Of a stretch of DNA of 64,000 nt, positions 22,620 through 34,255 are shown in pieces. Both the position numbers and the translations under genes were made by a program. Under the pieces are notes generated by a model that saw only the letters and a list, made by a program, of their open reading frames with translations, was not told where the DNA came from and ran no database searches. How positions within the stretch are numbered: the first letter of the stretch is position 1; every line of letters starts with the position of its first letter. The stretch covers positions 7,681,903 through 7,745,902 of the forward strand of contig CM046332.1 in the NCBI GenBank assembly GCA_025403435.1, given 5' to 3'. Origin of the DNA: Artocarpus heterophyllus. Taxonomy: Eukaryota; Streptophyta; Magnoliopsida; Rosales; Moraceae.

Positions 22620-23460
22620 ATGGCCTCTAAGAGCATTGTTGCTGATTTGAACAAAGGAAAAAAATTGGATCATGATAGTTATGGCATCGTAAGACCCAAT
22701 ACATTCATGATGAGCAAGAGATTATGAAAACCTTGAGCTAATTAATGGACACATAGATGGATGGCAACATGGCTCAACGCCATCACGATTAAGAAGCCTA
22801 CTAGATTTGGCATAAGAAAGATCATTGTGTGCCCTTTAATATGCTGAACAACATGCACAATGCTTTGATCAGTTAGTTTAAGGATCATACAATTGCTCGT
22901 GAGATGTGGGACTCCTTAAAGTTCAAGTTTGGCAAAACCACTAATACTAGGTTGTGCGCACTGACAATCAAGTTTGATTCTTATATGATGATGCATTCTA
23001 GTGACATAATGAAGCAGCATCTTAAAGCGATGTCAACTATGATGCGCAAGTTGAAAGCAGCTGGTAACAACTTAACTGATGAGCAGCAAATTGGAGCCGG
23101 GCTCCATTCCTTACCAAATTCATGGGAAATAATGAAGGTGAACATGACACACAATGAGAGCATCAAAACTTTTGATGACCTGGTATGTCACCTTGAATTA
23201 GAAGCTGAGTGCTTAGAAGCATCAAAGCTATAAAAAATGTAGCGAGTGCCAATACGGCTGACTGCATGGGGCAAAGAGGTCCAAGAGCAAGAACAATGCT
23301 TGTGGAAATGATTTTGGAAATGGACTTGCACCTAAGAAGGCAAAGTCCACCAAGCACATAAAAGGCAAGTAAGGGCAGAAGCGGTCAATGTTTCAGCTGT
23401 GTCGAGGAAAGACATTTTGCTCGTGACTACACTAGGCCAAAAAAGGTACTCCCTAAACTT
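22620..23460 (+). pseudogene. CopB gag with decayed zinc knuckle
   Basis: Gag begins at the ATG at 22620 (MASKSIVADLNKG) and is broken several times before 22900. The clean stretch 22904-23233 has MWDSLKFKFGKT, then SDIMKQHLKAMSTMMRKL, then LPNSWEIMKVNMTHN and a DDLVCHLELEAE segment, which is the copia gag (UBN2-type) core. After a stop at 23233 a knuckle remnant, CFSCVEERHFARDYT, lies near 23390-23435. Its last Cys is Tyr, so zinc binding is probably lost. Gag would form the particle and bind RNA. This copy cannot make it. Confidence 0.8.
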
Positions 23461-24654
23461 GTTTTTCGTGAAACTTATGTTTGTAGGCATGTTATGATTG
23501 CTCACTTAGATCCTTATTGGATTGTTGTTTCAGGAGTAACCAAACACATCGTGAAAGGCTGAGTAGGTTTCATTAAGTACTGCCAGATTCCACAAGGGAG
23601 TGAAGGACTTTACATGGGTAATGAAGCTGGCATGCAAGAGTTAGGCATTGGCACCTACAAGCTAGAATTGTGCAGTAGGTGCACTTTGTTGCTGCATGAT
23701 GTTCTATACGCTCTTGAAGTTTGGTGAAACTTATTATCAGTTGTTACTTTGCATAAGTAGGTTTTCATTTTAGTTTTCATAGTACTAGTTGAGATTTTTA
23801 TTTAGAAACAATTTATTATGATTGTGTTTTTCCTATGGATAGTCTTATTGTTTTGGATATTGATTATTCAAAAAATAATATCAATGTCACATCTTATTTG
23901 ACGTCTACAAATGATGTTAATTCTAAAATATGGCATGCTAGGCTGGGCCATATAGAGCAACACAGAATGATTAGACTGGCTATAGATGGCCTATTGAGCC
24001 AAATCACTAAAATTGAATTGGCCAATTGTGAACATTGTTTGGTTCAAAAGTTAACTAGGAAACCCTTTAAAAAAGACACAAGAGCATCGTTTCTTTTGCA
24101 GCTAGTACTTTCTGACATTTGTGGCCCATTGAATGTCAAGGCAAAGCATGGTGCATCCTATTTCACCACTTTTATAAACGACTTTATACGCTACAGTCCT
24201 GTCATAATTCCAAAGCATTGGATTGCTTTAGACAATTCATGAACTTTGTAGAGAATCAAACAGAGAAAACTATTTAGACTCTTAGAACTGATCGTGTCCA
24301 TGACTATCTATCTTAGTAGTTTAAGGAATTACGTGATGAAAAAGGAATTCAAAGACAATTGACTATTCCTAGAACTCTATCATAAAATGGTGCAAACGAG
24401 AGAAGGAATCATACATATTAGAGATGATTAAGTAGATGATGCACTTGCCAACCTCCCGACATCCTTCTAGGTGGATGCATTATTGACTGCAGCCTACATC
24501 CATAATCTAGTGCCTTCAAAATCAATTCCTTCAATCCCTTATAAGTAATGAAAGGGCCAAAAGCCCAATATGGACCATTTTCTTCTATGGGGATCAGCTG
24601 GATATGTTCACACTACTTCATGTAAGCATGTGAAGTTAGGCCCAAGGGTGCATA
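23461..24654 (+). pseudogene. CopB protease remnant and integrase
   Basis: A protease trace, WIVVSGVTKH at about 23518-23550, has Val where the catalytic Asp of DSGAT should be. The GAG-pre-integrase part at 23920-24100 shows IWHARLGHI, then C-x2-C (CEHC) and LVQKLTRKPF, the HHCC-type zinc module of copia integrase. A core segment LVLSDICGPLN follows (Asp of the DDE triad), then breaks and stops. A TDR-like word near 24290 marks the second Asp region. The frame ends where a CopA solo LTR is inserted after GGGTGCATA (24646-24654). The open frame 23835-24242 covers only part. Confidence 0.8.
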
Positions 24655-26666
24655 TGTTAGGCATGTATGCCCTAAGGAGTAAAAATGTAATACATTTTTA
24701 GAGACATTTTTATCAATAAAGAATTTATTCATTTATAGTTACCAAATCTTGTCCTCTTTATGTTCATATTTGTTGAATGTATGTTAAGCAAACAGTAGTC
24801 TGAGACTGTCGGTCTAAACCTTAAGAATTGGGCATATGGTGGATGATTATGCGGAAGACATGATTCTTAAGGTGACGGTCTAAAACATATGATCCGTAAT
24901 CGAGGGAATAAAGTTGGGCGCTTTATTCATGTAAAGATTGTTATGTTGTCTATATCCCTTTTGAGAGATAGTTTGTCTTGACCATCAGAGTTGGACTCCA
25001 TGAATAGAAACATTAGCGCATTGTCATAGGTGACGATGTGTTGGATCGGGACATAAAGTGAATTGATTTGGATTAATAATTTTGTCTCGGCAAATCGATT
25101 CACTTTAGACAGTCATTTGTAATGTATCTTAATCCTGAGATAAATAGTGAGCCCGTTGTCTCGACTTGTGCCTTTTGATGTACCAATGGGTGACACCCAC
25201 ATCTCAATAGTGGTATGCATGCCGGTACGTTGGAGGCATGACACTTGATAGCGTAGACTTGTTATTCATAGATATGGAATCCATAGCTCCTCTTTAGGAG
25301 TAATGATATCCTCTTATATGCGTTTTCATGTAATTGGAAAACTAGAGAGCTCAACCATTTGGATACATAGGTGTAACCGAATGGTATACTATCTTTGGAT
25401 AGTAAGTTTTTTGATGGTGAGATAATGGAACGTGAGATAAAAATAATCGGGAAGGTAAGACAGAACTTGTCCTTAAGCTGATTATGGATTATCATATGGG
25501 GATACAATACACTATGATATGTCATGGAAACTTAGCTATACGGGCTTCATAATTCTATAAAGTTTGAGAGTGCAGCTCCAAGCTTTTAGTGGAGTAGCGT
25601 TGGAGTTGATAATTGTGAAATGTATATCTGGGATATTGAGTTTCATAATTATCGTGAGATTGAACTTTATGTCCATTTTGGTCCCTTTTGCTAGCTCACA
25701 AAATCCTGTAACGACACAACGTGCTTTTCCAATAATTGGTGACTTATGTCAGATTTATCAGATTAGTTTAAAATTTGAAAGAATTAAATAATTCATGTCT
25801 ATTTATCGGTTGAATTAATTTTTGTAAGGAATTAATTTAAGATAAACTTATTAAATTTTTGGGATCAGATAATTCTTGCCTGTTTATCGGTTGATTTAAT
25901 TTTGGATAAATTAGATCAAGATAAACTTGTAGAATTATTGTGAATTGATTTATTTTCTTATAGATTATCTTGATAAAGTTTGTTTTGATCAGATAACTTC
26001 TCGATTGGGTTATTTGAATCAAACTGAGACCTTATCCTATAGAATTTCGGGTGGAAAATGAAAGATTCATGGAGATATTTATGCCAGAGTTCAGCCTGCT
26101 GAATGACGTGTTTGGCCTGCCGATGGGGGCCTGTTCGGCCTGCCGATCAGCGAGAGATAAGATTACGCGTTTAAATGCAGATCTTATCAGATATTGATCC
26201 AAACTTGATTCTGTTTCGAGTTTTTGAGACCTAATCTGATAAAGACTGACCCCAGGACCAATAGCTATATAAAGGGAGTGAGTCTCATGATTTACTCAGA
26301 TTAATTGAGAGATTAAGAGTGATACTCTTCTAGTGAGCATCTGAAACCACCCTGAGAGCTTTTGTTCACAAATCACGAACACTAGCTTTGGGTTCTCTCT
26401 ATTGGTTGGAAGAAGAGTCACCAGTGGAAGAGCTGTACGTGTGAGCCCACACTCACTCCGGTTGTGGATAGAGAATGGCGAAGAATACCAGTTGGTTGAG
26501 GCTCTTTTGGAACGTTACTTCTCTTCACAGGTTGCGGAGGTTCTTCACACACAAAAGTTAGTAAGATCTGTTTAATTTATACATATAGCATGTCAAACTT
26601 GTGTTTTGGAAATTACTCTGATGAAAAATTTTTTAAATTCTGTTGCGCACCGTTTTTCCAATAACA
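24655..26666 (+). mobile_element. CopA-2: solo LTR inserted in CopB
   Basis: A 2012-bp CopA LTR starts TGTTAGGCATG and ends TTTTTCCAATAACA. GCATA is found at 24650-24654 on the left and at 26672-26676 on the right; the right copy is separated from the LTR end by five extra bases, so that edge is disturbed. CopB coding resumes in register after the right GCATA. There is no PBS or internal sequence, so this is a solo LTR. A TATA box, TATATAAA, is at 26266-26273, with three palindrome units about 120-175 bp upstream. An AATAAA lies at about 24715-24720. Short frames at 25262-26022 are chance. Confidence 0.88.
26090..26147. repeat. GGCAGGCC palindrome array in CopA-2 LTR (3 units)
   Basis: Cores, read here as GGCCTGCC, start at 26093, 26114 and 26137, with spacings of 21 and 23 bp. 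The array ends about 120 bp before the LTR TATA box. Confidence 0.8.
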
Positions 26667-26671
26667 TAAAT

Positions 26672-27960
26672 GCATATTCATTAGATATTTTGATGAATCA
26701 AAAGGCCATGTGATGCTTGATGAACACCTTGTTGGAATTGTAACTAAAACAAAGTCACGAGATACAAATTTTAAATTTTCTTAAGGAGGATTTTCCAAGG
26801 AGGAAAGATGTGGATAAATATATTTATGAAATGGAAGAACCTAAAGATGGTGCTCAAAATCCGATTTGGGCTTCGAAAAGCGACATTTTTTCTAGTAGGA
26901 GTGTACCTTTGAGTTGGAGTGTACCACTAGATATAGGCTCTAACAATCTACAAGTGTGTAAAAGCAAACCTGTTAGCATCCCATGTCGTCGATTTGAGAT
27001 TGAGAAGGATGCTTTCATTTGTGCTCCACAAGATAAAGATGAGCCTCAAAATTACAAAGAGCCTCTCTCTTCTCTCGCTTCCAAGACATGGAAAGCTATA
27101 ATGATTGAAAATTGGTGTCAATAGAAAAAAACTAAGTATGAAACTTAGTTGGCCTTCCGCCTATGCTAAGACCATCAGAAACAAATGGGTTTTGAAGTCA
27201 AATGCAATGCTGATGGATCCATAGAAAGGTATAAGGCTTGACTTGTTGCGAATGGATACACCCAAAAGAAAGGTGTTGACTATGAGAAAACCTTCTCATC
27301 AATAGTAAGGTTTTCCTCAATTAGTCTTATTTTAGCCATTGTCACTCATTTACACTTGGAATTTTACCAAATGGATGTTAAAACTACATTTCTCAATGGA
27401 GAACAAGATGAGGAGGCCTATATGGATCAACCCATAGGCTTTGAAGTCAAAGGACAAGAGCAAAAAGTTTGCAAGCTTTGTCATTTCATTTATGTCTTAA
27501 AGCAATCATTTAGACAATGGTATTTGAGATTTCATCAAGCCATTATTTCATATGGGTTTACAATGATCAAGGAAGACCATTGTGTGTATGTCAAATGTTC
27601 CAGAGAAAGTTTCATTATCCTATCTTTGTACATATATGACATATTATTGGCTGGGAATGACAAGGAGATGATTATCGCCATCTAGGCATGGTTGTCCTCA
27701 AATTTTGAGATGAAGGACATGGGTGAAGCAAACTATATGCTCAAAGTTAATATCCTTAAAGTTTGTTCAAGAAAATTTCTTGGTTTGTCTCAAGAGACTT
27801 ATGTTAGGGAAATTCTTGAATGTTTTCAGTTGAAATATTGCAAGTTCATTGACACTTCTATTGGAAAAAGAGATACCTTAAGCCTTGATATGTGTCCAAA
27901 AACTCAAGAAGAAAATGAAAAGATGGCTCAAACTCCATATGCCAGTGCTATTGGAAACTG
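26672..27960 (+). pseudogene. CopB reverse transcriptase
   Basis: After the solo LTR the frame resumes with a short integrase-to-RT linker (an IRYFDESKGHV-like stretch, GYS..SKGYR in the family). The RT starts around 27124-27240 (ETFSPV-like KTFSSIVRF). Clear blocks are FYQMDVKTTFLNG near 27360, then CKLCHFIYVLKQS, then the catalytic site at 27629-27640, which reads YIYD instead of YVDD, so one metal-binding Asp is Tyr. A stop at 27683 splits it from the thumb-side stretch FEMKDMGEANYMLKV. It is inactive by both the active-site change and the stops. Confidence 0.85.
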
Positions 27961-28490
27961 TTGAAATGTTTGCTCCGATACCTTAAAGGGACAATAAATT
28001 ACATGCTTTGTTATCATGCATCAAATTTGAGCTTCGTTGGCTACAGCGATGCTTACTGGGTTAGTGACTTGGATGAGCACAAATCAACTTCAGGTTATGC
28101 TTTCTTGCTTTGCAATGGCACTAGAACTTGGAGTAGAAAGAAGCAACACTATATAGCATTGTCCACCATAGTGGTAGAGTATTCTTTTTATTATGCTATA
28201 GTTTAAGAGGATGTTTGGTTAAAGAGGTTCATTGCAGAGCTTGGTATTATCGCATGCACGTTAGAGCACATCACTATACAATGCGATAGCATGGCAGCTC
28301 TCACTTATGTAAAGAACCCCAAGTACCATTGGAAAACCAAACATATTGATATTTGATACCACTTTATTCGTGACATGGTTGTGCAAAAATGTGGTCTTGA
28401 AGCATATTTCTATGAGTTGCATGGTTGCAGATTCTTTGACTAAGCCTATTGCTCAAGAGGCTTATGTGCCACATGTTAGGAGTCTAGGAC
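27961..28490 (+). pseudogene. CopB RNase H
   Basis: Copia RNase H is seen in broken frames: LRYLKGTINYMLCYH, GYSDAYWVSDLDEHKSTSGY (the first acidic residue of the site is in the SDA word), TRTWSRKKQHYIALST, then after a stop at 28204 a CDSMAALTYVKNP-like block and KHIDI-YHFIRD. RNase H removes the RNA strand during cDNA synthesis. The copy is dead. Confidence 0.82.
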
Positions 28491-29603
28491 TATAGAGAAA
28501 GTGATTTGTTTAATGTTTTATCATGTTCTAATTGACTAATTTGTATCAGATATTTTTTTTTGAGATATCATTAATAAAATTCTGTTTTCTTTGTCCATAT
28601 TATATTGTGGGAAGATATTTCATTTGGCATTACACAAATGTAAACTATGACATGAGATTAGTTATAGTTAGAAAGTACGTCAACAGGTATAGATCGACTC
28701 ACTCACATGAGTGATCACGTTTGATGCTTAAACTCTTATTATAAATGTCACCTTTGAAAAAGCCAAGATGAGATCTTTAAAGATTGACTATGGATTTGAC
28801 CAAAACCCACTATCCATATTCAACCTGTAAGTTAGCCAGATTCAAAACCCTTTATATGGCATTGATTAGAGAGCATGTAAGATCCGTATGATGTATTTAC
28901 TATAAGATGAGACATATGCTCCTTGGGAAGAGATCTCCACTAAGCATGTGTTCATACCACATTTGCTTAGCGACCACATAAGGGAGTTGAAGAATGAATC
29001 CTTGCTTTTCCACCATGTGAGTCCTTAAGAATCACTACTTCTTATATTGATCCTACTATTTTATTTGTGCCCTATGTAACCTTTGACTGTATCATGAAGG
29101 GGAGGTTGGATGTATGCTACTTTAACATGTTTCCTATGGTCATGTCTGATTCGACCTAAAGGGATATTGTTGGAAAAGCAATTAAACTAAAGTTAAATGA
29201 CATAAGGTCGAAAGGAAGATTATTTAGTAACACATCTAAGTTTTGTGTTCATTGTTGGCAAATTATATTGCTTTTAGGAATGCAAATAATTGTGAAATAA
29301 GTAATAATGATGGGTTTATGCATGGCTCCTAAATATATATTGACATATATATATATATATATATATTTACTCGAGGGATTGGAGAAGCACAAATCTGATG
29401 TGACTAAATAGATCTAGGGAACATCAAGACCCTATGAGGGATGTTCAATACTGATCTTTATGTGATTTGGTATAGTTCTCCCAAACTTTCTTTTGCAGGT
29501 GGCTTGACGGTCACTTGACCCATTCACCAAGTAAAACTAGAATAATGTGAAAGATGATGAGAGAGATGCATGCTAATAGCGCCCACTATGTGCGAATGGG
29601 AGA
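28491..29603 (+). other. CopB 3' noncoding region and polypurine tract
   Basis: About 1.1 kb between RNase H and the 3' LTR has no coding signal. An (AT)n run lies at 29342-29367. The element's polypurine tract, GCGAATGGGAGA, is at 29592-29603. The frame at 28532-28714 shows no domain. Confidence 0.6.
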
Positions 29604-30025
29604 TGTTGGATGTGCCGTAATTTTTGGGTGCCCATAGATGTGCTTGACCAATTTGAAATAAGTGGTCATTATATCCCTCTTGTTGAGGATATCAAATAAC
29701 TACTCTTACTTAATAGGTCCCTAGTATGTGGTTACTAAGAGTCTATTTAAAGGAACCTAATAACCAACATATAAGATAAATCCAAAATAATTGAAAAAAA
29801 TATATGCAACTTTTTTTCTTTGCTATGTTTTCTCTCTCTCTAGCCTTCTTTTCATGTTCATTCTTAGTTGGTTTTGGATTATGGAACCATGTGGGAGTTT
29901 TTGTAATTCCCATATACCGTGACCATATTTTAAGAAGCAAAATACCATTAGGCTTTCCAAAAGACGATCCATGGGCCTGTATCGTTGGAGATCCGACATG
30001 GTGTCCTGCTCATATGCTTTCGACA
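29604..30025 (+). repeat. CopB 3' LTR
   Basis: It begins TGTTGGATGTGCC and ends GCTTTCGACA, followed by GATGC. It aligns with the 5' LTR over its whole length with many substitutions and small indels, which points to an old insertion. Frames at 29743-30119 on both strands are within or beside it and are not genes. Confidence 0.85.
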
Positions 30026-30030
30026 GATGC

Positions 30031-30408
30031 AATACATGCAGATTCATTTTTTTAATTAATCTATTAGTGCATAATATTGGCATTATATTCTTTGATTTTT
30101 TACTAATAGACATAGTCACGTAGCCTTCAATTGAGGGTAAATGACGATAATATTCTTGGAGTTCAATTGTTATGTATGGTTACTTGTAGTTCATTTCAAG
30201 AATTGATTAGCTCAATGCACACTAAGCGAGGACAACAAGCATATTTGTCAAAGAACCCATTTAATAAATCTGGATTGGAACAAGATTTAATTGTGGAAAT
30301 ATCCCAACTCTACTTCAACATCCATTAAATGAGCAAATCATAGAAAAAGGAAAACTAAATAATTCCTTGGTTTTCAACTTATTTATTATGATTATGAAAT
30401 TAAAGGGG

Positions 30409-30439
<31 letters not shown>

Positions 30440-30628
30440 TAGTTGGGCTTTAACCCTAAAAAAGCCCCCAAGTCCAAAGTATTGGCAAATACGCTTGTAC
30501 TCTTATGATTTTCACAGTGAAAAGCCTTGGTTTTCCAAAACTACACATGGACGTAGCCATTAATAGTGTTCATTATTATCCTTAGCTCTTAAATTTACTA
30601 TTCCACTATGTCTATCACATTGGTAAGA
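30031..30628. other. unassigned flank of CopB with microsatellite
   Basis: About 600 bp without recognisable coding. A compound (CT)n(AT)n microsatellite is at 30409-30440. This should be the continuation of the DNA left of 20706 before CopB inserted. Confidence 0.4.
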
Positions 30629-31320
30629 TGTCACGCGCCCAAAGTCGGGCACTGACGTGATGGTTTAATTAAATTAATTAATCAAAATTTTAATTAAACT
30701 CACCTATTAGTCATTTGGGTTATTTATCAAAATATGGTGGATTTAAAACCTTTAGTTAATTACCAATTATTAACTCCTAATAAATAAGTTTTATGAAATA
30801 CCTCTAATTTAAATTAAATTAAGATATAAACTAGGTGAGAGCGAGTCGGGCTGCACTAGCCCACATTATGCACACACATAGTATCAACATAAATAAGATA
30901 CAACCATAGTCCAAACAAAATAAATAAAATCTAAACATTACATGCCTTAATCGCTAAGCAAATAAATTAAATTAGAACTCCTATGGCCCAAGCGTGCGAT
31001 CAGTAGTGTCCTGGTCAGCAGTAAACTACAAACCACCTGGGGTGCAGGATTTTAAAACAAGTAAAAACTATGAGCGGAAGGCTTAATAGGACTTAGTTTT
31101 GAAAACATTAACTTAAATAAATATAATTTCGTTTATTCAAAAACTATAAGAAGACAGTAAATAAAACCAGTTATTTTTATGCTTACCATTTCGGTCCAAA
31201 AGTCTCTTATAATCAAGTTTATTTTTTTCATGTGCAAAGCCAACTTATTCGCCACCATAGTGGCCTAGCTGGGTTTTGGGACCTGCCCTCAAGGTCGTTC
31301 TCTGCACGACCCGATCTCTG
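30629..31320 (-). mobile_element. Tekay-type LTR fragment
   Basis: It starts TGTCACGCGCCC and runs like the inner end of a Tekay LTR in minus orientation. It includes the TTAATTAAATT stretch, ACACACATAGTA and the block GGCCTAGCTGGGTTTTGGGA, which corresponds to 11240-11290 of Tekay-1 in reverse complement. It stops after CCGATCTCTG at 31320 and joins CopA-3 LTR sequence directly. About 1.4 kb of the LTR is missing. Confidence 0.75.
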
Positions 31321-31743
31321 GGACTGACTCTTGGACCCAACCTCTATAAAAGCAGAGTGAGTCTCTTTATCATTTAGATCAATTGAGAGATTAAGAGTGG
31401 AACTCTACTTGTGAGATTCTAAAAACTCCCTGAGAGCTCTTGTTCACAAATCACAAACAGTAGCTTTCGGTTCTTTCAATTGGTAGGAAGGAGAGTCGCT
31501 TGGTGGAAGAGCTATACGTGTGAGCCCAAACTCACTCCAATCGTGGATATAGAATAGCAAAGAAGGCTAGTTAGTTGAGGCCCTTCTGGAGCGTTACTCT
31601 CTTCATTGATTAAGGAAGCTTTTTGGCATTTACAAGGTTAGAAAGATCTGGTTAATTTATGCATATAGCGTGTCAAACTTGTGTTTTAGAAAATATTTTG
31701 ATATAAAATTTTTAAAATTTTGCTACTTACTATTTTTTCAACA
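31321..31743 (+). repeat. CopA-3 5' LTR, 3' end only
   Basis: It begins inside the promoter region, with a TATA-like CTCTATAAAAGC at 31341-31352, and ends TTTTTTCAACA. It aligns with 38884-39298. The upstream 1.6 kb, including the palindrome array, is deleted. Confidence 0.82.
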
Positions 31744-31745
31744 AT

Positions 31746-31757
31746 TGGTATCAGAGC
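31746..31757 (+). other. primer-binding site, tRNA-Met type (CopA-3)
   Basis: TGGTATCAGAGC lies 2 bp after the LTR end; initiator tRNA-Met primer type. Confidence 0.9.
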
Positions 31758-33430
31758 CATGGTTTTTATGTAAATTTACGAGTTTATGATCATGTTATAT
31801 GTATGAATTATGTAATCTTAATCTTTCATATTATTGAATTTAATTTTATAAAGAGTTGACACTCTAGGGGTTTATATATTTTTATGTTGTCATGGATTAT
31901 ATGGTGAATGTTTATTAATTAATTATGGTTGATTAAATTATTATTTAATTATTAATTAATTAATTAATTTATACGAGTTATGGTTCCTTAGACGTTAGAA
32001 TGTGTATCTAGGTTTTTCATGTAATTAGATGGCAGACTATCATCTTTGTCTAGGAATTATTATTTAATTTTAAATTTGTAAGAATTTTGTAATTAAATAA
32101 TCATTCCAAAAAGACAGATCTAGAAGGCGGATCTAAAAGATAGATGATGGCGTTCCTAGGTATTTCCTGAGTCTAATTTTATGCCTGTGAATTGTTGAAA
32201 ATAAAATTGATAAATTGCATTAGAAACTATATTTTCTGAAAAGGGTGGCTTCTGCTCGGTCTGCATGCCGAACCCTCCAATTTGACAGGCCGATGGTCGT
32301 AGGATCGGTAGGCCAAACGTGAAGTTTGACAGGCCGACAGTGGGGCAAAAATCAGGTGGCTCTGGTGGCAGACTGAATTGTCATGACTGGCAGCCCAATC
32401 TAAAAAGATCTGCAGGCCGGAGGGTCGTGACCGGTAGGACGATTATATAGATCAGCTTGCCGGTAGAGAGCTAGAAAATTTTTCCAGAAAAGGTGCATTT
32501 TTTTATGTAGTTTTAATTTTATTTTTGGGATAATTCTAAGAAACATTAAATTTGAATATGACTACAAATATGGAGTATTCAATCTGCGCGGGATTGAAGA
32601 ATTGAAGATGGGCTATACATAAAGAAGGATACAGCTTGAGGATTCAAGGATGTAGAATTGATAATATGTTTCGATTATTCTCCTGTAATCTTTATTTTCT
32701 ATTCTCTAGGGTGGAACCATAATATTACGGTTATTTATTATTATTTTGCTTGTAGCTTTACTTGATTGCTTTGCTTGTCTACATTATAATATGATTTGCC
32801 ATGTATGTTGATAACATGCCATATAGAATACGGAGTGCCGCTCATTTAAAATTGTTCATGCATATTCTTAAAATAAAACCTTGATTTCAAAAGATTAAGT
32901 GGGAGAAGGTTTTCGAAGAGAGGACCTAAGGCCTTCATCGTTGGTCCATAGGAAGAACATAGTGGGCCCGACCCCTAGAAAGAGATTTCTATCATGTACC
33001 AGATTGGATCTCTAAGAGGATAAGGTATTTTAGTATGATTTATAGTTACACACCCCTAGGTGGTGATTATAAATCATGGATCAAATATTGAAACAATGGT
33101 TATACACTCATGTTGATTTTATTACTAACCTCCCCTAGGAGCTTTGTTATTAAAATTAATGGCCAAAGAAACAATTATTAATATATGCTAGATCATACAG
33201 GTCCTGGATGGCATATATTAATCAGGAAAGGATCTGTGTTCCTAATTGAATTTGGCATGACTCCCCTAGGAGCTTGTTGAATTCTGAGTTGGGAATGATC
33301 ATTGTAAGGTTGTGATATTTTCAATGTTTTAACACATAAACGCATTTGTATGTTTTTACATGATTGTGTTATCTTACTAAATTATTATGCTATGTTTGCT
33401 TATGTTTGGTATATGATTCTTTATTTAAAA
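31758..33430 (+). other. CopA-3 untranslated leader
   Basis: This 1.7-kb leader has no coding signal. It contains (TTAA)n-rich sequence at 31905-31970, a degenerate palindrome array at 32255-32465, and three CCCCTAGG-type words (about 33050, 33134 and 33263). The same landmarks occur in the CopA-4 leader at 51300-52860 in reverse complement. Confidence 0.7.
32255..32465. repeat. GGCAGGCC palindrome array in CopA-3 leader
   Basis: About eight to nine degenerate units. Clear cores start at 32284, 32307 and 32328 (spacings 23 and 21 bp), with weaker ones on either side, for example GGCAGCCC, TGCAGGCC and AGCTTGCC further right. The array is transcribed, unlike the LTR arrays upstream of TATA. 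Confidence 0.65.
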
Positions 33431-34255
33431 ATGTCTAAAAGCACTTTATCTTTGATACTTGACAAAAACTAATTAACCAAAGATAATTATAATGATTGAA
33501 AATGGAACCTAGATATCGTCCTCTCCTTTGAGAAACTGAAATTTGTGCTGATGACATCTTGTCCTTCCGAGCGTACAAGAGATTCCACCAATGATCAATT
33601 CCAAGAATTTGATCACTGGAAAGATGCAAACGATCAGGCCTACTGCTATGTTATGGCTAGCATGAATAATGTGCTACAGGCTCAACATAAGAATTATGAG
33701 ACTGCTAAGTAGATCTTGGATAATCTAGAAGACATGTTTGGAGGCCTGACCCTAACAAAGTGGCAATGAGCTCTTTAGAAACTCTTAAACTATAAGCAAA
33801 GAATGGGGACACCTATAAAGGAGCACATGATGTTGGTCATGGGTTACCTTGATGAGGCACAAACCAATGGAGCCAACATCAATGCTAAAACTCAAATGAC
33901 TATGGTCTTTGAGACTCTGTCAAAGGAATTTATTTTGTTTAGAGCTACTTTTAATTTGAGCAATAGACGGGATATGACCTTAACGGAGTTGATGAAACAG
34001 TTATAGGAGTTTGAACTCCTGATCAGGGAGTCTTGTGTAGGTGGAGAGGCCAATTTGGCTATTGCTTTTGGTTCCAATCCTGACTTTGGGAATTGAAAGA
34101 AACAATAGGCCAAAAATGGGAAGTCTTCTATTCTCGCTAACAACAAGAACAAGAAGAAAAAGATGAAGAATCAAAAGAAGCTCAAGTACTTCTTTAGTGG
34201 GAAGGTCAAGCACATTAAGAAGCAATTCAAGGACTTCCTTTCCAAAGGAGGTAGG
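33431..34255 (+). pseudogene. CopA-3 gag
   Basis: Gag starts at the ATG at 33431 (MSKSTLSLILDKN) and hits a stop after 13 codons. Homologous blocks continue across stops: NYNDWKWNLDIVLSFEKL, then WKDANDQAYCYVMASMNNV, then MGTPIKEHMMLVMGYLDEA and NLSNRRDMTLTELMKQL (frame 33803-34006). The zinc-knuckle region near 34185-34230 reads YFFSGKVKHIKKQF, where CopA-4 has CFFCGKVGHIKKH, so two Cys and a Gly are lost. It is inactive. Confidence 0.85.

Larger units (their letters stand above)
20711..30025 (+). mobile_element. CopB: full-length but degenerate Ty1/copia element
   Basis: LTRs of 419 bp (20711-21129) and 422 bp (29604-30025) are flanked by a perfect 5-bp duplication, GATGC (20706-20710 and 30026-30030). 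Between them, in order: a diverged primer site, a 1.5-kb leader, gag, protease, integrase, RT, RNase H, a 1.1-kb noncoding stretch, and a polypurine tract. Integrase before RT makes it Ty1/copia. A CopA solo LTR (24655-26666) is inserted between the integrase and RT parts. LTRs differ at many positions and all frames are broken, so it is old. Without the nested LTR it would be about 7.3 kb. Confidence 0.88.

Noticed and set aside
29743..30328. Short frames on both strands around the CopB 3' LTR
   Set aside because: They cross the LTR end and the target-site duplication, so they cannot be genes that predate the insertion. No domains.
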